DNA from: Coix lacryma-jobi var. lacryma-jobi
Taxonomy: Eukaryota; Streptophyta; Magnoliopsida; Poales; Poaceae
NCBI GenBank assembly: GCA_009763385.1
Contig: CM019826.1
Coordinates: 94,782,848 to 94,846,847 of the forward strand
Length of the DNA: 64,000 nucleotides
Reading direction: 5' to 3'
In this document: positions 10,633 to 23,595 of the stretch, piece after piece
How the letters are laid out: each line of letters begins with the position of its first letter
How positions within the stretch are numbered: position 1 is the stretch's first letter
The notes under the pieces: model-generated
Database searches by the model: none
The model's input: the letters and a program-made list of their open reading frames with translations, nothing else
Told to the model about the DNA's origin: nothing
Translations under genes and position numbers: made by a program

Positions 10633-10895
10633 CCCGGTTTTGTGGCCCAAACCGGGAAACCAGCCTTCACAGCCAACCCCCGGTTTTGAGGCCCAAACCG
10701 GGAAACCAGCCGTCCATCGCCTGAGTTTTGTGGCCCAAACTCAGAAACCCGCAGCACCCAGGTTTTGAGGCCCAAACCTGGAAACCGTCCTCAGCCCGAG
10801 TTTTGTGGCCAAACTCGGAAACCATCCGCGCCTAGGTTTTGAGGCCCAAACCTGGAAACCGTCCACTCGGTGGTTTTTCTGTGGCTCAACCACCA
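10633..10895 (-). repeat. Covarying hairpin array in the C1 3' LTR
   Basis: Seven hairpins in about 260 bp. The first six start at 10633, 10679, 10721, 10758, 10796 and 10832, each with eight-base arms around a TG(A/T)GGCC(C) loop. The arm pairs are CCCGGTTT/AAACCGGG, CTGAGTTT/AAACTCAG, CCAGGTTT/AAACCTGG and CCGAGTTT/AAACTCGG. The seventh (10867-10895) pairs GGTGGTT with AACCACC. The outer four bases change together on both arms, which is a sign of selection on a folded form. Confidence 0.8.
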
Positions 10896-11246
10896 AACCG
10901 AAGCTGTAGAGGGGATGCACCGCCCGTGCACCCCGTCCACCGACACGTGTCCCCAGGTCCTCGACCCAGGCAACACCGTGCACGCAAGTCTTGGCTCGTC
11001 GCTGTCCCAGGCTGTCAGCCACCACAGCTGATCCTTAGGCCACCGGTCCCTCAGTCCAAGCCTCACGTCCGGCCTTCGCCACTCTCGGTCCCTCGGCACG
11101 GTACGTCTCTACATGACCTTCACCTTGCCCTCTGATCACTGTATCCGTGCTCGACACCTGCACAACACAAGCCAAAGAACATGCGCATCATCCCAGTTGA
11201 CAATCACTCATCACTCAGAGACTCAGCATACACCCATGTATCCGCA

Positions 11247-12882
11247 ATCTCCCCCTTGATGAGTGCATTGTCAACTACCAACACAAATCATAATGGAAAC
11301 AAAAGAGAGAAGGAAGAAGGAGAGAGAACTCGACCAAATGACACAAAAGCATAGCAAAGCCGAAGAAGGTTAAGTGGAAAGAGCAAGATAACTTGGTTCC
11401 CAAAGACATGGGCAACGGCTCGACGTAACCAAGCAAAGCAAAGCTAGCCCTCAAGAAGAGGTAGAACAGGCTCAACACTACTAGCGAGAAAACTTGATAC
11501 CAATTGAAAGATCAACTGAAATTCAAGCAAAACAGAGCTAGCCCTCAAGAAGAGGCAGAACGGGCTCAACACCGCTAGCGAAACAACTCAATACCAACTG
11601 TTACCAACTCAAAACCAAAAGAGTTTGATACCAATTGAAGAGCTGAAAGAGAGCTGAAAACGTTTGCTAGTTCCTCAAGAAAGAGGCAATGGCTCAACAC
11701 AACTAGCAAACTCCCCCTCAACTAGTGCACACAACCCAGGGACCAAATGATTTGTCAATATTAACTCCCCCTCAACTAGTGCACACAACCCAGGGAACAC
11801 ATGATTTGTCAATATTTTCTCCCCCTTAGTTGAAAATGCACCAGCAAGCAAATGTGCACACGCACTCAAATGTCTCCCCCTTGGCAGAATATCTCCCTCC
11901 AAAAATGCATATGAGGAAAAATGCATGTTAGCAGCTTCAGGAATATAATCAAGAGAGTGCAAGGATGCTCTAAACAGTTTTGATCCGATGACTCAACAAT
12001 ATCCATAAGAAGCTAGCAAAGGCTCAAACTGATCACCAAATATAAATTCTGAACATTGGAGCAAAAAGAGCAGTTTTTAGCCAAAAAGGTATTCACCATC
12101 AAAATAGCACTAGGTATGTGAAGACAGGAAATCAAACAAGTGCTAAACATGTATACAAGGTGAACTACCCCTAGCACAGTTCAATCATCATGCTATAGAA
12201 TGAAACATAGACTTGTGTATCAGAATTTTATCGGAGTTGCAGCGGTTAACTTACACAAGTTTAAATTTCAGCATGTGATTGCGAGAGGTTGAGAGCTTGT
12301 CATCGCCTAACTTATCAACTGTGCGAAGCCTATGCAGAAGCAATCAGAAGCTTAAAGCAACAGTTTCGGTCATACACTACACAGCTCAAGTTTAACTCAA
12401 AGTGCAATGAGAAACAGTCTTGAAACTGTGATGTGCTGACAAGCAATCCCATCTCGATCTTTCCAATTCACTTAACTTGGTTCCAGTTTTTAAAACAGAA
12501 TATGAACATACCAAGCAAGTGAAGGACTCAGAACTAGAGACATAGCAACCTAGCATATACGAAAAGCACAAGTGATTTCTACACATTCTACACATGCTAG
12601 TTACATATCTCAATGTTGAACATTTTCAAGTTTTATGTTTATTTAGCAAAATTCACCATTCATAAAATAGCTCTGCTCACAACATGTATCAGTGATCAGA
12701 AAGAGCATAAGCTACAGCATCATCATAAAGCATCGGAGCAAATCCTATACAGAGCATAGTTACATTCTTTAGAGTATATACATGAAGCTCTGAATGTAAA
12801 AGCGTATGCTGAAATGCAGAAGAGAACAAGACAAACGAAAAATAGTCAGGTTATGGTACAAGAACCAAAATGTTTCCCCCAT
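11247..12882 (-). other. C1 3' noncoding region with polypurine tract
   Basis: The true polypurine tract (minus strand CAAGGGGGAGAT) is at 11247-11258 beside the 3' LTR. Further upstream at 11711-11900 are five more purine tracts of the form AGGGGGAG or AGGGAG, two of them in a direct repeat of about 55 bp (11711-11818). The rest is AT-rich with no recognisable ORF; no third ORF or envelope-like gene is seen. Confidence 0.75.
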
Positions 12883-15800
12883 CTAAAAGGGGAAACACAC
12901 ACCAAGCTCACCTCTCAACCTAGCAAAAGTTGATTGGTACAAAGGCTTGGTGAAAATATCAGCCAACTGATGATGAGTATCGACATGGCGAAGGTCGATA
13001 TCACCCTTCTCATAGTGGTCTCGCAGAAAATGAAAGCGCACATCAATGTGTTTGGTCTTAGAGTGCAACACGGGGTTCTTAACAACGCTAATCGCACTCG
13101 TGCTGTCACAAAGCAAAGGAACGCGAGAAAAGCTCAGACCAAAATCACGTAAAGTGGCCATCATCCAAAGAAACTGGGAATAGCAGCTAGCCGCAACAAC
13201 ATACTCAACCTCTGTGGTAGACTGGGCGACACTAGACTGCTTGCGAGAGGACCACGAAACAAGAGAAGATCCAATAAACTGGCAAGTCCCAGAAGTGGAC
13301 TTGCGATCAATGCGGCAACCAGCAAAATCGGCATCGGAATAACCACAAAGGGAAAGGGTGGAGGAAGCAGAATACCAAATCCCAAATTCTGGAGTGAAGG
13401 ATAAGTACCTCATAATGCGCTTGACCGCCTGACGGTGAGAAGTGTGCGGCGACGACTGAAAGCGCGCGCAAAGACACACCACGAACTGAATGTCCGGTCG
13501 TGTCGCCGTCAGGTACAGCAGCGACCTGATCATACTCCGGTACTCCTTCTGGTCCACAGCTTCTCCATCCTTGTCCGCATCCAAGGCCGTCGTGGTCGAC
13601 ATGGGTGTTGGAAGAGGCTTCGCCTCACCCATATCGAATTTCTTCAGAACCCTGGTGTACTTACCCTGGTGCACAAACGTTCCCTCTCGAGATTGCTTGA
13701 TTTGCAATCCGAGGAAAAACGTCAACTCGCCCATCATACTCATCTCAAACTCCCTGCTCATAGTATCTGCAAACTTGGCAACAAAAGCGTGAGAAGAACC
13801 ACCGAAAATGATATCATCCACGTAAATCTGGACCAAGAGAGTATCAGTGCCTTGCTTGAGGAGAAAGAGCGTTTTATGCACACATCCCATTTTAAAACCC
13901 TTAGCAAGCAAAAAGGTTTTCAACCTATCATACCAGGCTCTAGGGGCTTGTTTCAAACCATACAACGCTTTGTGAAGTTTAAAAATGTGGTTTGGAAACT
14001 TGGGATTTTCGAAACCGGGGGTTGTCTAACATACACCTCCTCTTCTATGTAGCCATTTAAGAAGGCACTCTTGACATCCATTTGAAAAAGTTTGAATCCT
14101 TTGGATGCAGCAAAAGCCAAGAGTATCCTAATTGCCTCCAAACGAGCTACAGGAGCAAAAGCCTCCTCATAGTCTATCCCCCCCTTCTGACTATACCCCT
14201 GGGCTACTAGTCTGGCCTTGTTTCTCACAACATGGCCATCCTCTCCTTGTTTGTTTTTGAAAACCCATTTTGTCCCAATTGGGTGACACTCAGAGGGAGG
14301 AGAAACTAGAACCCAAACCTGATTTCTTTCAAAATTTTCCAACTCCTCATGCATGGCATTGACCCAATCTGGATCCATCAAAGCGTGTCCAACATCTCGG
14401 GGTTCAAAATCAGCAACAAATGCAGAATGAGCAAAGTGAGAAATTTGTTGTGACCTTGACCGAGTGACACGTTCGCCGATGCTGCCGATCATCTGTTGAG
14501 GAGGGTGTTGGCGCTGGATATGTCGTGGTGCCTCCCTTGCTGAAATGGCCTCCCCCTCAACAGCAGCTGGTGCCTCCCCGGGTACAAAAGGTACCGCTCG
14601 AAGTGGCGGATCCCACGGCCCCCAAGATGAAGAAGTGTCAGGGCCGTGAGTCGTAGTAGAAGCCGCTCTTTGCGGCACAGCAGGTGGAGGAGGTGCTGGA
14701 TCATCCATCCCTTCAGCACCTTCTTCTTCATCATCGAAAAGAGGCTCACCAACCTCATGATCACCTGCACGCTCAAAACGAGAAGAGGGACAAACCATGG
14801 TCTCGTTGAAGGTGACATCTGATGTCTCCATGACTCGGTTAGTGTCAAGGTTAAGTACACGATATGCGCGAGTATGAGTGCCATAACCCAAAAACACACC
14901 GTCAGAAGAACGAGACTCAAATTTGTCCAGGTTGCCCTTTTTGAGTATAAAACAGTGGCAACAAAAAACTCGAAAATAACTCACCTTGGGGAGTTTTCCA
15001 AAATGCAACTCATAAGAAGTCTTTTTCAAGAAAGCTCGGAGAAAAATACGATTGGAAATATAGCATGCAGTGCTCATAGCTTCGGCCCAATATCGCCTAG
15101 GAGTCCTGTGCTCATCGAGCATCGTCCTGGCCATCTCTATAAGGGTCCGATTCTTCCTCTCTACAACACCATTCTATGGCGGTGTGTAGGGAGAAGAAAA
15201 CTGATGCTCTAAGCCCAAAGAGTTACAAAACTTCTCAAAATCCGAATTCTTGAATTCGGAACCATTATCACTCCTAATAGCTCGCATCGAGTTCAAAGGG
15301 AACTCGTTCTGAAGACACAAAATCAGATTGCGAGCAAAGGAGAAAGTCTCGGTCTTCTCAGTTAAAAAGAAGACCCACGAATATCTCGAAAAGTCATCAA
15401 CAACAACAAGCACGTACCACTTCCCTCGAACCGAGCTCACCCGAGCCGGACCAACAAGGTCCATGTGCAAAAGCTCTCCAGGGTGCTTAGTCATGACCTG
15501 AGTCACTGGATGGTGGGGAGCGGCTACCATCTTCCCATGTCTACAAGAGTGGCAAACAAGATCCTTCTCCATGGATAACTTGGGCAATCCTCGGATTAGG
15601 CCAAGTGAACTAAGCCTTGCAAGCAAGTCGAAGCTCAAATGTCCAAGTCTCCTATGCCACTTCCAAAGATCAGAGGAGGAAGGTCCAGCCACAAGACAAC
15701 GAGAAATGCCAAAAGACTCCGAGAAATCCGCACGAAAGACTTTACGAAAGGGCAAAATCACACAAACAAGATTGCCCTGAGGATCCAAAATGCGACTGAG

Positions 15801-17315
15801 ATTCGGTTTAAAATGAATCTCATAGTCGTCATCGGAAAGTTGAGAAACAGAAAGAAGGTTAAAATGCAAGTTAGAAACAAGAGCAACATCGCGCATCACA
15901 AAGTGCTCATTAACTCGCACAGACCCACGAGACAGCACCTTACCTTTGCTATTGTCGCCGAAGCTAATAAACTCCTTTTCGGCGACCAGACTAAGACTGG
16001 ATAACCACTTGGCATTTTCGGTCATGTGCCTCGAACACCCGGAATCCACCAACCAAACGTTCTCCAATCGTTTTACCTGGGAGGAGTCGTCGTCGTTCCG
16101 AGGAGTGTCCTCCAGCTCGCCGTCGACCTCCTTGCCGAGGGCCATGGTGCAGAAGCCCTCATCGTCGGCGAAGAAGCAGAGGCCGTTGAGCTTGTCCTCG
16201 ATCCTCTTCTTCTTCTCGGACTCGTCGTCGCTCGAGGAGGTGGAGTCGTCATCCGAGTCGTCGACGTCGCTGAGCGTGGCGAAGAATGCACGCTGCTCAG
16301 CCTGGGCCTTCTCCAAGTACTTGGTCTTGATGTACTCCTTGTTGAAGCCGCCCTTCCGCTTGTGCTTCGTGGGGACGTACTTCTCCTTGCGCTTGCCGGA
16401 GTCGTACTTGTGCCCATGATCCGCCTTGCCGAAGACTTGCATGTTCTTCTTTGGGCAATTGGCGATGAAGTGGTTGGGATCGCCGCACTCAAAGCATCCT
16501 GAGCGTCCTCCTCCACTGCGACGGTTCATGCGGTTGTTGTGAAACCGCGAGAACCGGTTGGCGAGCAAAGCCAACTCGTCATCCCCCAAAGACTCCAGCT
16601 GCTCCTCTGTGACAGAAAAGAGAGAAGAGAGTGCAAAACCTCCAGAGGGGTTAGCAAAAGAGCCAGAAACCAAAGCCATCGACGGGCCAGAAGGATTTTC
16701 ATAAGAAGCCCTCGCCATGGCATCGATCTCACTGGACTTGAGCTTACTGAAGAGCTCGTCGCACGTGAGGGTCTCATAGTTAGGTGATTCGATGATCGCC
16801 TGAACTTTGGAATCCCACACCGACCGATCAAGGGTATGCAAAAGCTTCAAAGCCCTCTCATGATCGTCGAAAGGCAACAACACCTTGTTAGCCCTCATCC
16901 TGTTGAAAATCACGTGAAAGCGAGCGAATAAACTTTCTATGCTCTCGCCAGGCATATGTCGAAAGTTCTCATACTCTCGCTTGAACGACTCGTAGAGACG
17001 GGTTTTGACTCGAGAGGTTCCCTCATGGAAACGCATGAGGGTAGCCCAAATCTCCCGAGCCATAGCGAGGTGAGAAACACGATCAAACTCACTCATGCTC
17101 AGACATGAGAAAAGAGCATTACGGGCTCGGCTATTGGCATCGTGCTCATCGATCTGAAGCTGAGAGACACGAGCAGCCAAGACCACGTAATCAGCAGAGT
17201 TGCAAATATCCCAAATGGAAGCACCCAAACTCTGCAGATAGGCCGACATGCGTATCTTCCAATACGCATAGTTCGTCCCATCGAAAAATGGCGGTTTGCC
17301 CACGCCGCGATCCAT
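12883..17315 (-). pseudogene. gag-pol: C1 copia gag-pol polyprotein, broken
   Basis: It starts with MDRGVGKPPF at 17315, close downstream of the primer site. In order: gag (about residues 1-260), a CCHC knuckle CFECGDPNHFIANC, protease VDSGCSRHM (near residue 422), the GAG-pre-integrase HRRLGHL motif, the integrase core with its two Asp (LVGPAR region and IRSDNGSEF), then reverse transcriptase with YVDD at 13813-13824 and RNase H with DADFAG and CDSTSA. It is closed by HQLADIFTKPL near the end. A TAG at 15174-15176 interrupts integrase just before its catalytic Glu. A G6-to-G5 slip near 14015-14020 (six G in C4) shifts the frame within reverse transcriptase. It therefore cannot give a full polyprotein. 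The family assignment (SIRE-like) rests on gag style, LTR length and PBS. Confidence 0.92.
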
Positions 17316-17364
17316 GTTGCCTTCTGTGGATCTGGAACTGGCTAAGGTGGAAGATCCTTAACCC

Positions 17365-17376
17365 GCTCCGATACCA
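17365..17376 (-). other. C1 primer binding site
   Basis: On the minus strand TGGTATCGGAGC, two bases after the 5' LTR end. It matches the usual initiator-Met tRNA primer site TGGTATCAGAGC at 11 of 12 bases. Confidence 0.9.
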
Positions 17377-17378
17377 AT

Positions 17379-17904
17379 TGAAGGACCGAGAATGCAATAG
17401 CAAGGCGACTGGAGGGGGGGTGAATGGGAGCCACAAAAATTTAGCTTGAAACTTTGGCCTATTGTCCCAAAATCAACCCCAGAAAGATTCGATCGAAACC
17501 GTGATGCCCACGACCCTTGGAAGAGGGTGGATGATCCCTAGGATCACAGCGAGGCACCACAAGCGATAGCAAACCAAACGCAAGAAGCACCGGCACAAGT
17601 TTGCTCCCTAAAAAACCAAGTCCCGAACTTAGATAGTCGGCTACGTCGAGAAATCCCCAAGCACCTATGCTAACAAGTAGCAAAGGTACCTAGAGAGGTT
17701 CCTTGGTCAACTCAAGGACCAAACGAGAAGTCTGTAAACCAAGCGAAGAAGCCGGAAGAGCAAATGCACTAAACTGGAACACACAACGAGTTCCCGGACT
17801 GTCCGCCGGTACGGTCCCGGACTGTCCGGCTCAACCCTGGACTGTCCGCGACTGGGCGCTGGACTGTCCACCGGCAAAATGGACAAAATAGCAAGGTTGC
17901 TGAG
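17379..17904 (-). repeat. C1 5' LTR, left piece
   Basis: It begins TGAAGGACCGAG and breaks at 17904 within the palindrome block, where G1 is inserted. It corresponds to 9162-9690 of the C1 3' LTR. Confidence 0.85.
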
Positions 17905-19869
17905 TGTTGGTAGTTCTTAGCTTCACTAAAGATAGAGCTAGGCAACTATCCCCGGTAACGGCCCAGGAATGCTTGTTGGCACTTGCTAACGTTGTTACTA
18001 GGAGTAGACTATGGAGTCTATCCCTGGCAACGGCGTCAGAAATGCTTGAAGCAAGACCGGTCACTATACCTAAAGGAGTGGAGCTAAAGCAGCTATCTAC
18101 TAATGCCAAGCGGGGTTGTCAATCCTGACACTAGTAGGAGCTAGCTAGAGAGAATGCAATCTACCAGGAGGAGATTCTACAAGCGCACAGAACTATCGTA
18201 GTAGCACTTCGCCTGGGAGTACCAGGTGTCGATTTATTTGATCCCAAGGGAAGGCTAGGGTGGTGAATGAGTTGAGTCAAGGAGGGGATGAGAGTCGAAG
18301 AAATCTGAAAAAGGAAAAGGGGAGAAGGGAAGATGAAAGGCTAGAAAGAATATGTGGGTGGATAGGTAAGGACGAAATGGATGGCTATGGTAAGGTGGAT
18401 AACTAGATAGATAGGGGGGTAACTAAGGGTAACTAACTAACTACTAATAACTAATCCTAGATAACTACAAAGCAAGATAACTACGAAGCAAGATAGTTAC
18501 GAAGCAAGGCAGGCAAAAGTCAATAAAGCAACTAAGTTGAGTATAGTTTTATTCCTATCTTATCAAGTATCGAGGTGTACTAGCCTTTACCACTAACTTA
18601 GGTTGAACGCTAACACAACGAGCCTTACTGTTAAACTGGGCCAACTACGTGGTGGAATTCAAGGCGCACAGGGCTGTCACCACCTGCTTGCTACCACAGC
18701 TATCCGGGGGTCCAGCCGTATCTGAAGGTAAGTCTATAACTAAGCACCACGCTTAACTATATTCTAACTATCTCTATCCTAGCTTTGAATAGAGACACCC
18801 TTGCAGATGTTAGAGCAAATACTTGACTTAATAAGATAAACACTAAACTAACTAAGCAACCTATTGGCAAAGATCAAACACTAAGCTCACTAGAGATTAA
18901 CTACTATGGCTAAGTGAATTGAACTGTAGGATAGCTAGGCACTCAAGCAATCAATCAAGTATACCACTCAATACTGATAAGTAGAATAAGGTAATACTTG
19001 AAATGATGAAATAGAATATAGTAAAGTGCTTGAGTAACAAGAGCAAAACCGGAACTGGAGATGAAGGAAGACTCTTCCCAGCTCCAGAACCGATCACTCA
19101 CACGCCTCTACTCATGAGCTAAGCCTTGAGCAGCGCTACCGTGAGGGCGAAGATGCCTTGCTCTACTAGCTACCTACTTGCCTAAGCTCTCTGAGCTTCT
19201 AACCTAACTCTCACTTCTCTTGCTTGGTGTTGCTTTGCTTCTTGGTGTGTTGTGGGTATCTAGGATATCAATGAAGTGATGCCTCCGGGGGGTATTTATA
19301 GTCTTGAGGAGTGAGGGGGGTACTTATAGGGGTCAGCCAACCGACCTAGGGTTAGTTCAGGTGGCGGGAGCCACCCCCTACTGGCGGCCGCCAGTCCCCT
19401 GGCCGTTGGATGCACCGTCTTTGATCCTACGGCCTCCAGGTGGATGACCAAGGCAGTTTGGAAGTCGGTTGCATGTCCTAGCAACCGACTTAGGTCAGGA
19501 TCCATGCCACTCCCCTCCGTAGCCGTCGGATGCCACTGACCTAGTGACCACGGGCCAAGATTTGGCTTTGGGATGGTCACACGGATCAGTGACGTGGCAA
19601 GGGCGAGAGTTGGGCCTCACCCTTGTGGCGGGCGCCACCTAGGGGCGGCGGGCGCCACCCCCCTAAGGCCCAATTGGGCCCTGCTGAGTGGGTTTGGCCT
19701 CTGGTGGTTCAAATGTCCAAATTTGGTCCAAATTCCTCCATTCAAATAAAAATCTATGGACATGTGGAATTTGGTTAGTTTGAAACCTATTTGACTACAT
19801 TTCATGCCTTTTTGGTGGACTTTAGGGTCAAATGTTGATGGTAAAACATGTGTTTAAGGACCATCAACA
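17905..19869 (-). repeat. G1 3' LTR
   Basis: On the plus strand TGTTGGTAGTTC...GGACCATCAACA. It contains a TATA candidate at 19293-19300 and a short triplicated ACTACGAAGCAA-type repeat near 18468-18510. Confidence 0.88.
19293..19300 (-). promoter_or_regulatory. TATA box candidate in the G1 LTR
   Basis: TATAAATA on the minus strand, followed by CCCCCC in the direction of transcription. Equivalent sites are at 30743-30750 (G2) and as TATATATA at 38729-38736 and 52447-52454 (G3). Confidence 0.6.
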
Positions 19870-21534
19870 AGCTCCCCCAAGCTAACCTGTTGCTCATCCT
19901 TGAGCAACAATGCAGTTTAAGCATTGAGCATGAAATAGATAGCAACTTAAGATGTATGCTAGTGCATAATGTATAGTGAGAAATAACTTAGCATATATCA
20001 TTAATCATAGCAATGTGGGGCTTATAGCTTTTCACTTCAAACATGCAAGAGTGAAATAAAGCAGTAGATAGGAAACTTTTATCTTGCTTAGGTTTGACTA
20101 GGATTCTGTCTGGAGGTTTTTCAAGGTTTTCAAAAGATAACAACTTGCTTAAGTCCACCATGATTCACTCAATCACTCAATGGTGTTTAAATCCTCACTT
20201 AGGCCAAAATATAGTCTCTCCTATTTCGAAAGAATGATATGTGGAGTTATAGGAAGGCTAAGAACCATGAGCAAATTGTGTGATGTTTATTGCTAAGCTA
20301 GACACTCAGATCATAAGGAGCAGCAAATCATAAAAATTGATCAAGATGTGCATGTGTGGTTATGTGGAAGTGTATAGAGAGATATTTCATAATCCTTCCT
20401 AGTTAATTTTTTGGGTCTAGAGCTAATGATAATTCTCTCTCTCTCTTCTTTTTTTTGGATGCATAGTGAGTAGACAAAAGATGTGTCCTCACATTTTCTT
20501 AGGACATAGTCCTCTCTTGAGCTACTTTGCTCACTTTTTTTTCTCTCTGACTTTTTTAGCTCTAGATTTCCCCAGACATCTATAGGAAAGGATTTCAGAA
20601 ATGAAAAACGGGGAAGAGGGAGAAATGCTTATTCCAGTGTAGGAATAAGCATAAGGCTAGCAATGGGATGTTTGGCAGGGTTTTGCATATCTCCGGTGGA
20701 GAGAGTAAGCAATTTATTTGGTGGTTGCAAACTTCCAAAGTGGAAAGTAGGCAATTTCTGGTGGGTGTGTGAATCTTGATTCAAAAGATATGATAAGCTT
20801 CTCTACTAAGATCTATGAGGTCTAACAAAGCTCAACACAAACAAAGCTCTTTGTGGTTTTGACTAATGACTAACAAATATTTGGCTGGTGGTGGGATGAG
20901 ATAAAATCCAGGAGGAAGTTTTAGCAAGGTTTTCATAATTTTTTAAAAGAAATCCTCCAGATTAGGTCCTAATTTCACCTTAGCAAGTTTAAAGAATTAC
21001 TCCATTTCTTACTAACTTTTTTCACTCAGCATGATTTCAGTTAAAGCATGTGCAACCCACAAAAGCTACAACTTAGGTAAGACCAGTTATTCAAACCATA
21101 ACAATAGCATTTGCATGACATATTTCAAATCTTATTCAGGTTTCAACTTGTTTAAGCAGATTTTATCAATATTATTCATGGAATCGTTATTTAGGCAAGC
21201 ATGTGATATTCAAAAGATATAGAATTTAAGAACTGAATGTAAAGTGTAGGCTTGAGACATACGTTATTGGAGCGGGAGTCTCCCCCAAGCTGGCTTCTTG
21301 CTTGGTGAAGGGTCTTCTTCTTTCTGGTCGGAGCTCTTGTTCTCATTTTATTAAAAGGGAAACTATCTAATGTTGTGAAAAGGGAAACTATCTTATTTTA
21401 TTATTCTAGCTAAGTTAACATATACCTATGCATATAACTAATGATAACTGATTTTTTTTAGTTACATGCATGACATATGTTATTTATTCAAAAAAGGGAA
21501 AATTGAATTGAAAAATTAAAAGTAAAACCATACC
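19870..21534 (-). other. G1 3' noncoding region with two polypurine tracts
   Basis: The polypurine tract AGCTTGGGGGAGCT abuts the 3' LTR (19870-19883). A stem-loop GTTGCTCA-AGGA-TGAGCAAC lies at 19889-19908. A second tract, AGCTTGGGGGAG, is at 21280-21291, about 250 bases after the protease gene. A pyrimidine microsatellite lies near 20430-20460. I find no polymerase or integrase remnant. Confidence 0.75.
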
Positions 21535-23408
21535 TTAGGTCCATGGAGTTTCATCCTTATCGGGTGGATCTTCTTCCTTGGGCAATTCTTCTCTTAGTAC
21601 TCCATCGGGTTCTTCTTCTTTTGGCACCTCTCCTTTGTTATGTGAATTACACAACTTAGGAGGAGGTGGTTCTTTCTTTCTGCTCCACCTTGTTCTTGGG
21701 CGCCTCTTCTTGGTACGAACGGGTTTTGCTTCCTGCATGTTAGCGGCATATGCGGGGCCTCGGGAGAAAGAGAATATTTCCTTCCTCCCTCCTAATGTCA
21801 TTTGCATTTACCACTCCCCACATATATGCAAGCATCAACAGTGTTCAAGAAGGGTCTACCTAAGATTAGAGGCACATCTTTCCTATTTCCCATATCTAGT
21901 ATTATGAAGCCAGTAGGAACATATGAACCTCTAATATGGACAGGTAAATCACTGACTATTCCTTCTACATAGCAAGTGGACTGATCAGCTAGCACAACAT
22001 AGGTAGATGTGGATGACATGGGTGGAAAGAATGAGTTTTCATAAAAATCTTTAGATAAAATGTTCACACTCGATCCTAAATCACACATGGCATTTTTAAA
22101 GACTTCACCAAAGATTGAGCATCTAATTATGGGACTACCAGGATCACCCTTTTTAATAGTCATGGTTTGATCTTCATAATAGTTAAAATATTTTATTTCA
22201 ACCATATTAGCAGTTTCCATATCAGGTTTAGCAGGAATTTTGCTAGATTCAAAAGATGGTATGATAGCAACAAGTTGAGCTAATTGGGTTTCTAACATCT
22301 TATTAAAGCTATGTTGATTTTTCAGAGCAGATGAGAAATCTTCCAATTTAGCATTTATATTCTCAAGAATTTTATCATTCGACATTAATCTCTCTTTCAA
22401 GAAATCAGTAGTTTTACCTTGTGAGTAAACTAAATTCTTCAAGAATGAGAAATTATCAGAATTATGAAAATTAGAGCGGGGGAATGAATTGTTACCTTGA
22501 GGGTTTGCAGGCTGATTCCATCCTTGATTCTGTTGATGGAAACCGTTATTGTTGTTGATGAAGTTCAAATCTTCATGTAGCTCGGGGCAGTGGCTCCTAG
22601 AATGTCCGGTTTCTCCACAGACTTCACAAGTCCTGTAGGATTCCAGAGATTGGACACTCTCTTGTTGGTTCATCTTCTCACAACTGTCCAGCTTCTTTGC
22701 CAGCAGGTCCATCTTGGCCACGATCATGTCGGCTTCCTTAAGGGAATGTATACCTCGCTTACGGGGCTGCAGTCTCTCGTCATTCCATCCTTGGTTCGAC
22801 ACCATCTTCTCTATGAGAGCCTTAGCATCTGCAACATTCAGAGAAAAGAATGCACCGCCGGCGGCGGCATCCAAATGGCTTCTAGAGAGTGGGGTTAGGC
22901 CATGGTAGAAGTTCTAGATCAATAGCCAGTCCTCCATACCATGGTGTGGACAAGCAGCGACGTACTCTTGCAACCTCTCCCAAGCCTCGGGAATAGATTC
23001 CTCGGCTTGTTGCGTAAAGCTGGAGATTTTGTTGTGAAGAGCATTCGTCTTGCCCATCGGAAAGAATTTGGTGAGAAAAGCATTGGAACACTTGTCCCAT
23101 GTGTCTACAGCGTTGCGATCGGTATAGAACCATTGCTTCGCTTTTCATAGCAAAGAGAAAGGAAAGAGACGAAGACGGATGGCTTCTTGGGTTATCCCCT
23201 TAATGGTGAAGGTGCAGCAAATCTCCAAAAATTGTTGGAGACGAGCATTGGCATCCTCATGAGCTTTGCCACAGAACGGGCTAGCTTGGACCATCGTGAC
23301 CAGAGCCGGTTTCAACTCAAAATTGAGGTTGGCATCGATCACGTCTGGTCCTATCGCTACATTAGCGGCAGAAGGAGCAGAAAATTCACGAATGGTCTTC
23401 TTGGCCAT
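21535..23408 (-). pseudogene. gag: G1 gag-protease, broken
   Basis: It starts MAKKTIREFSAP at 23408, not at the upstream open leader. It carries the Athila-type gag core (ELKPALVTMVQ, CGKAHEDANA, LFPFSLL, KQWFY), a CCHC knuckle CEVCGETGHSRSHC and an aspartic protease with CDLGSSVNILS and LILGRPFLNT. Then comes a basic and acidic tail with KKRRPRTRW. Breaks: TGA at 23145-23147 (Gly codon in G3), TAG at 22914-22916 (CAG in G3) and a one-base loss in an A run near 21806 that shifts the frame after GSGK. Gag packages element RNA and the protease would mature it; neither can be made in full here. Confidence 0.9.
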
Positions 23409-23570
23409 CGTGAAGATAGAATGAGATAAGAAAGAAAGAAGTTGAAGGAGATGAACGAAAAAGATAAGAAGAGTTAAGGAAAGAAAGAATGGGGTAAGAT
23501 GGGATTCGTTAAGAGGGAGCTTAAGCGAAGATAAATTCGACACGGACTCAACCGATACACCGATTGCCTT

Positions 23571-23587
23571 CCCCGGCAACGGCGCCA
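23571..23587 (-). other. G1 primer binding site
   Basis: TGGCGCCGTTGCCGGGG on the minus strand, eight bases from the LTR end. It is complementary to the 3' end expected for a plant tRNA-Asp and is typical of Athila and Tat groups. Confidence 0.9.
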
Positions 23588-23595
23588 GAAATGCT

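Larger units (their letters stand above)
9162..11246 (-). repeat. C1 3' LTR (complete, 2085 bp)
   Basis: On the plus strand it runs TGAAGGACCGAG...ATGTATCCGCA and is followed by the polypurine tract of C1. It includes the palindrome array and the hairpin array. It is roughly 95 percent alike to the C1 5' LTR pieces by eye. Confidence 0.88.

Noticed and set aside
10633..10895. Superficial resemblance to a CRISPR array
   Set aside because: Units are unequal, spacers are not unique, and the array is part of a plant LTR repeated at several sites.
16026..16516. ORFs on both strands over the C1 gag-protease linker
   Set aside because: They are other-frame readings of the GC-rich Ser/Asp-rich region of the copia polyprotein.
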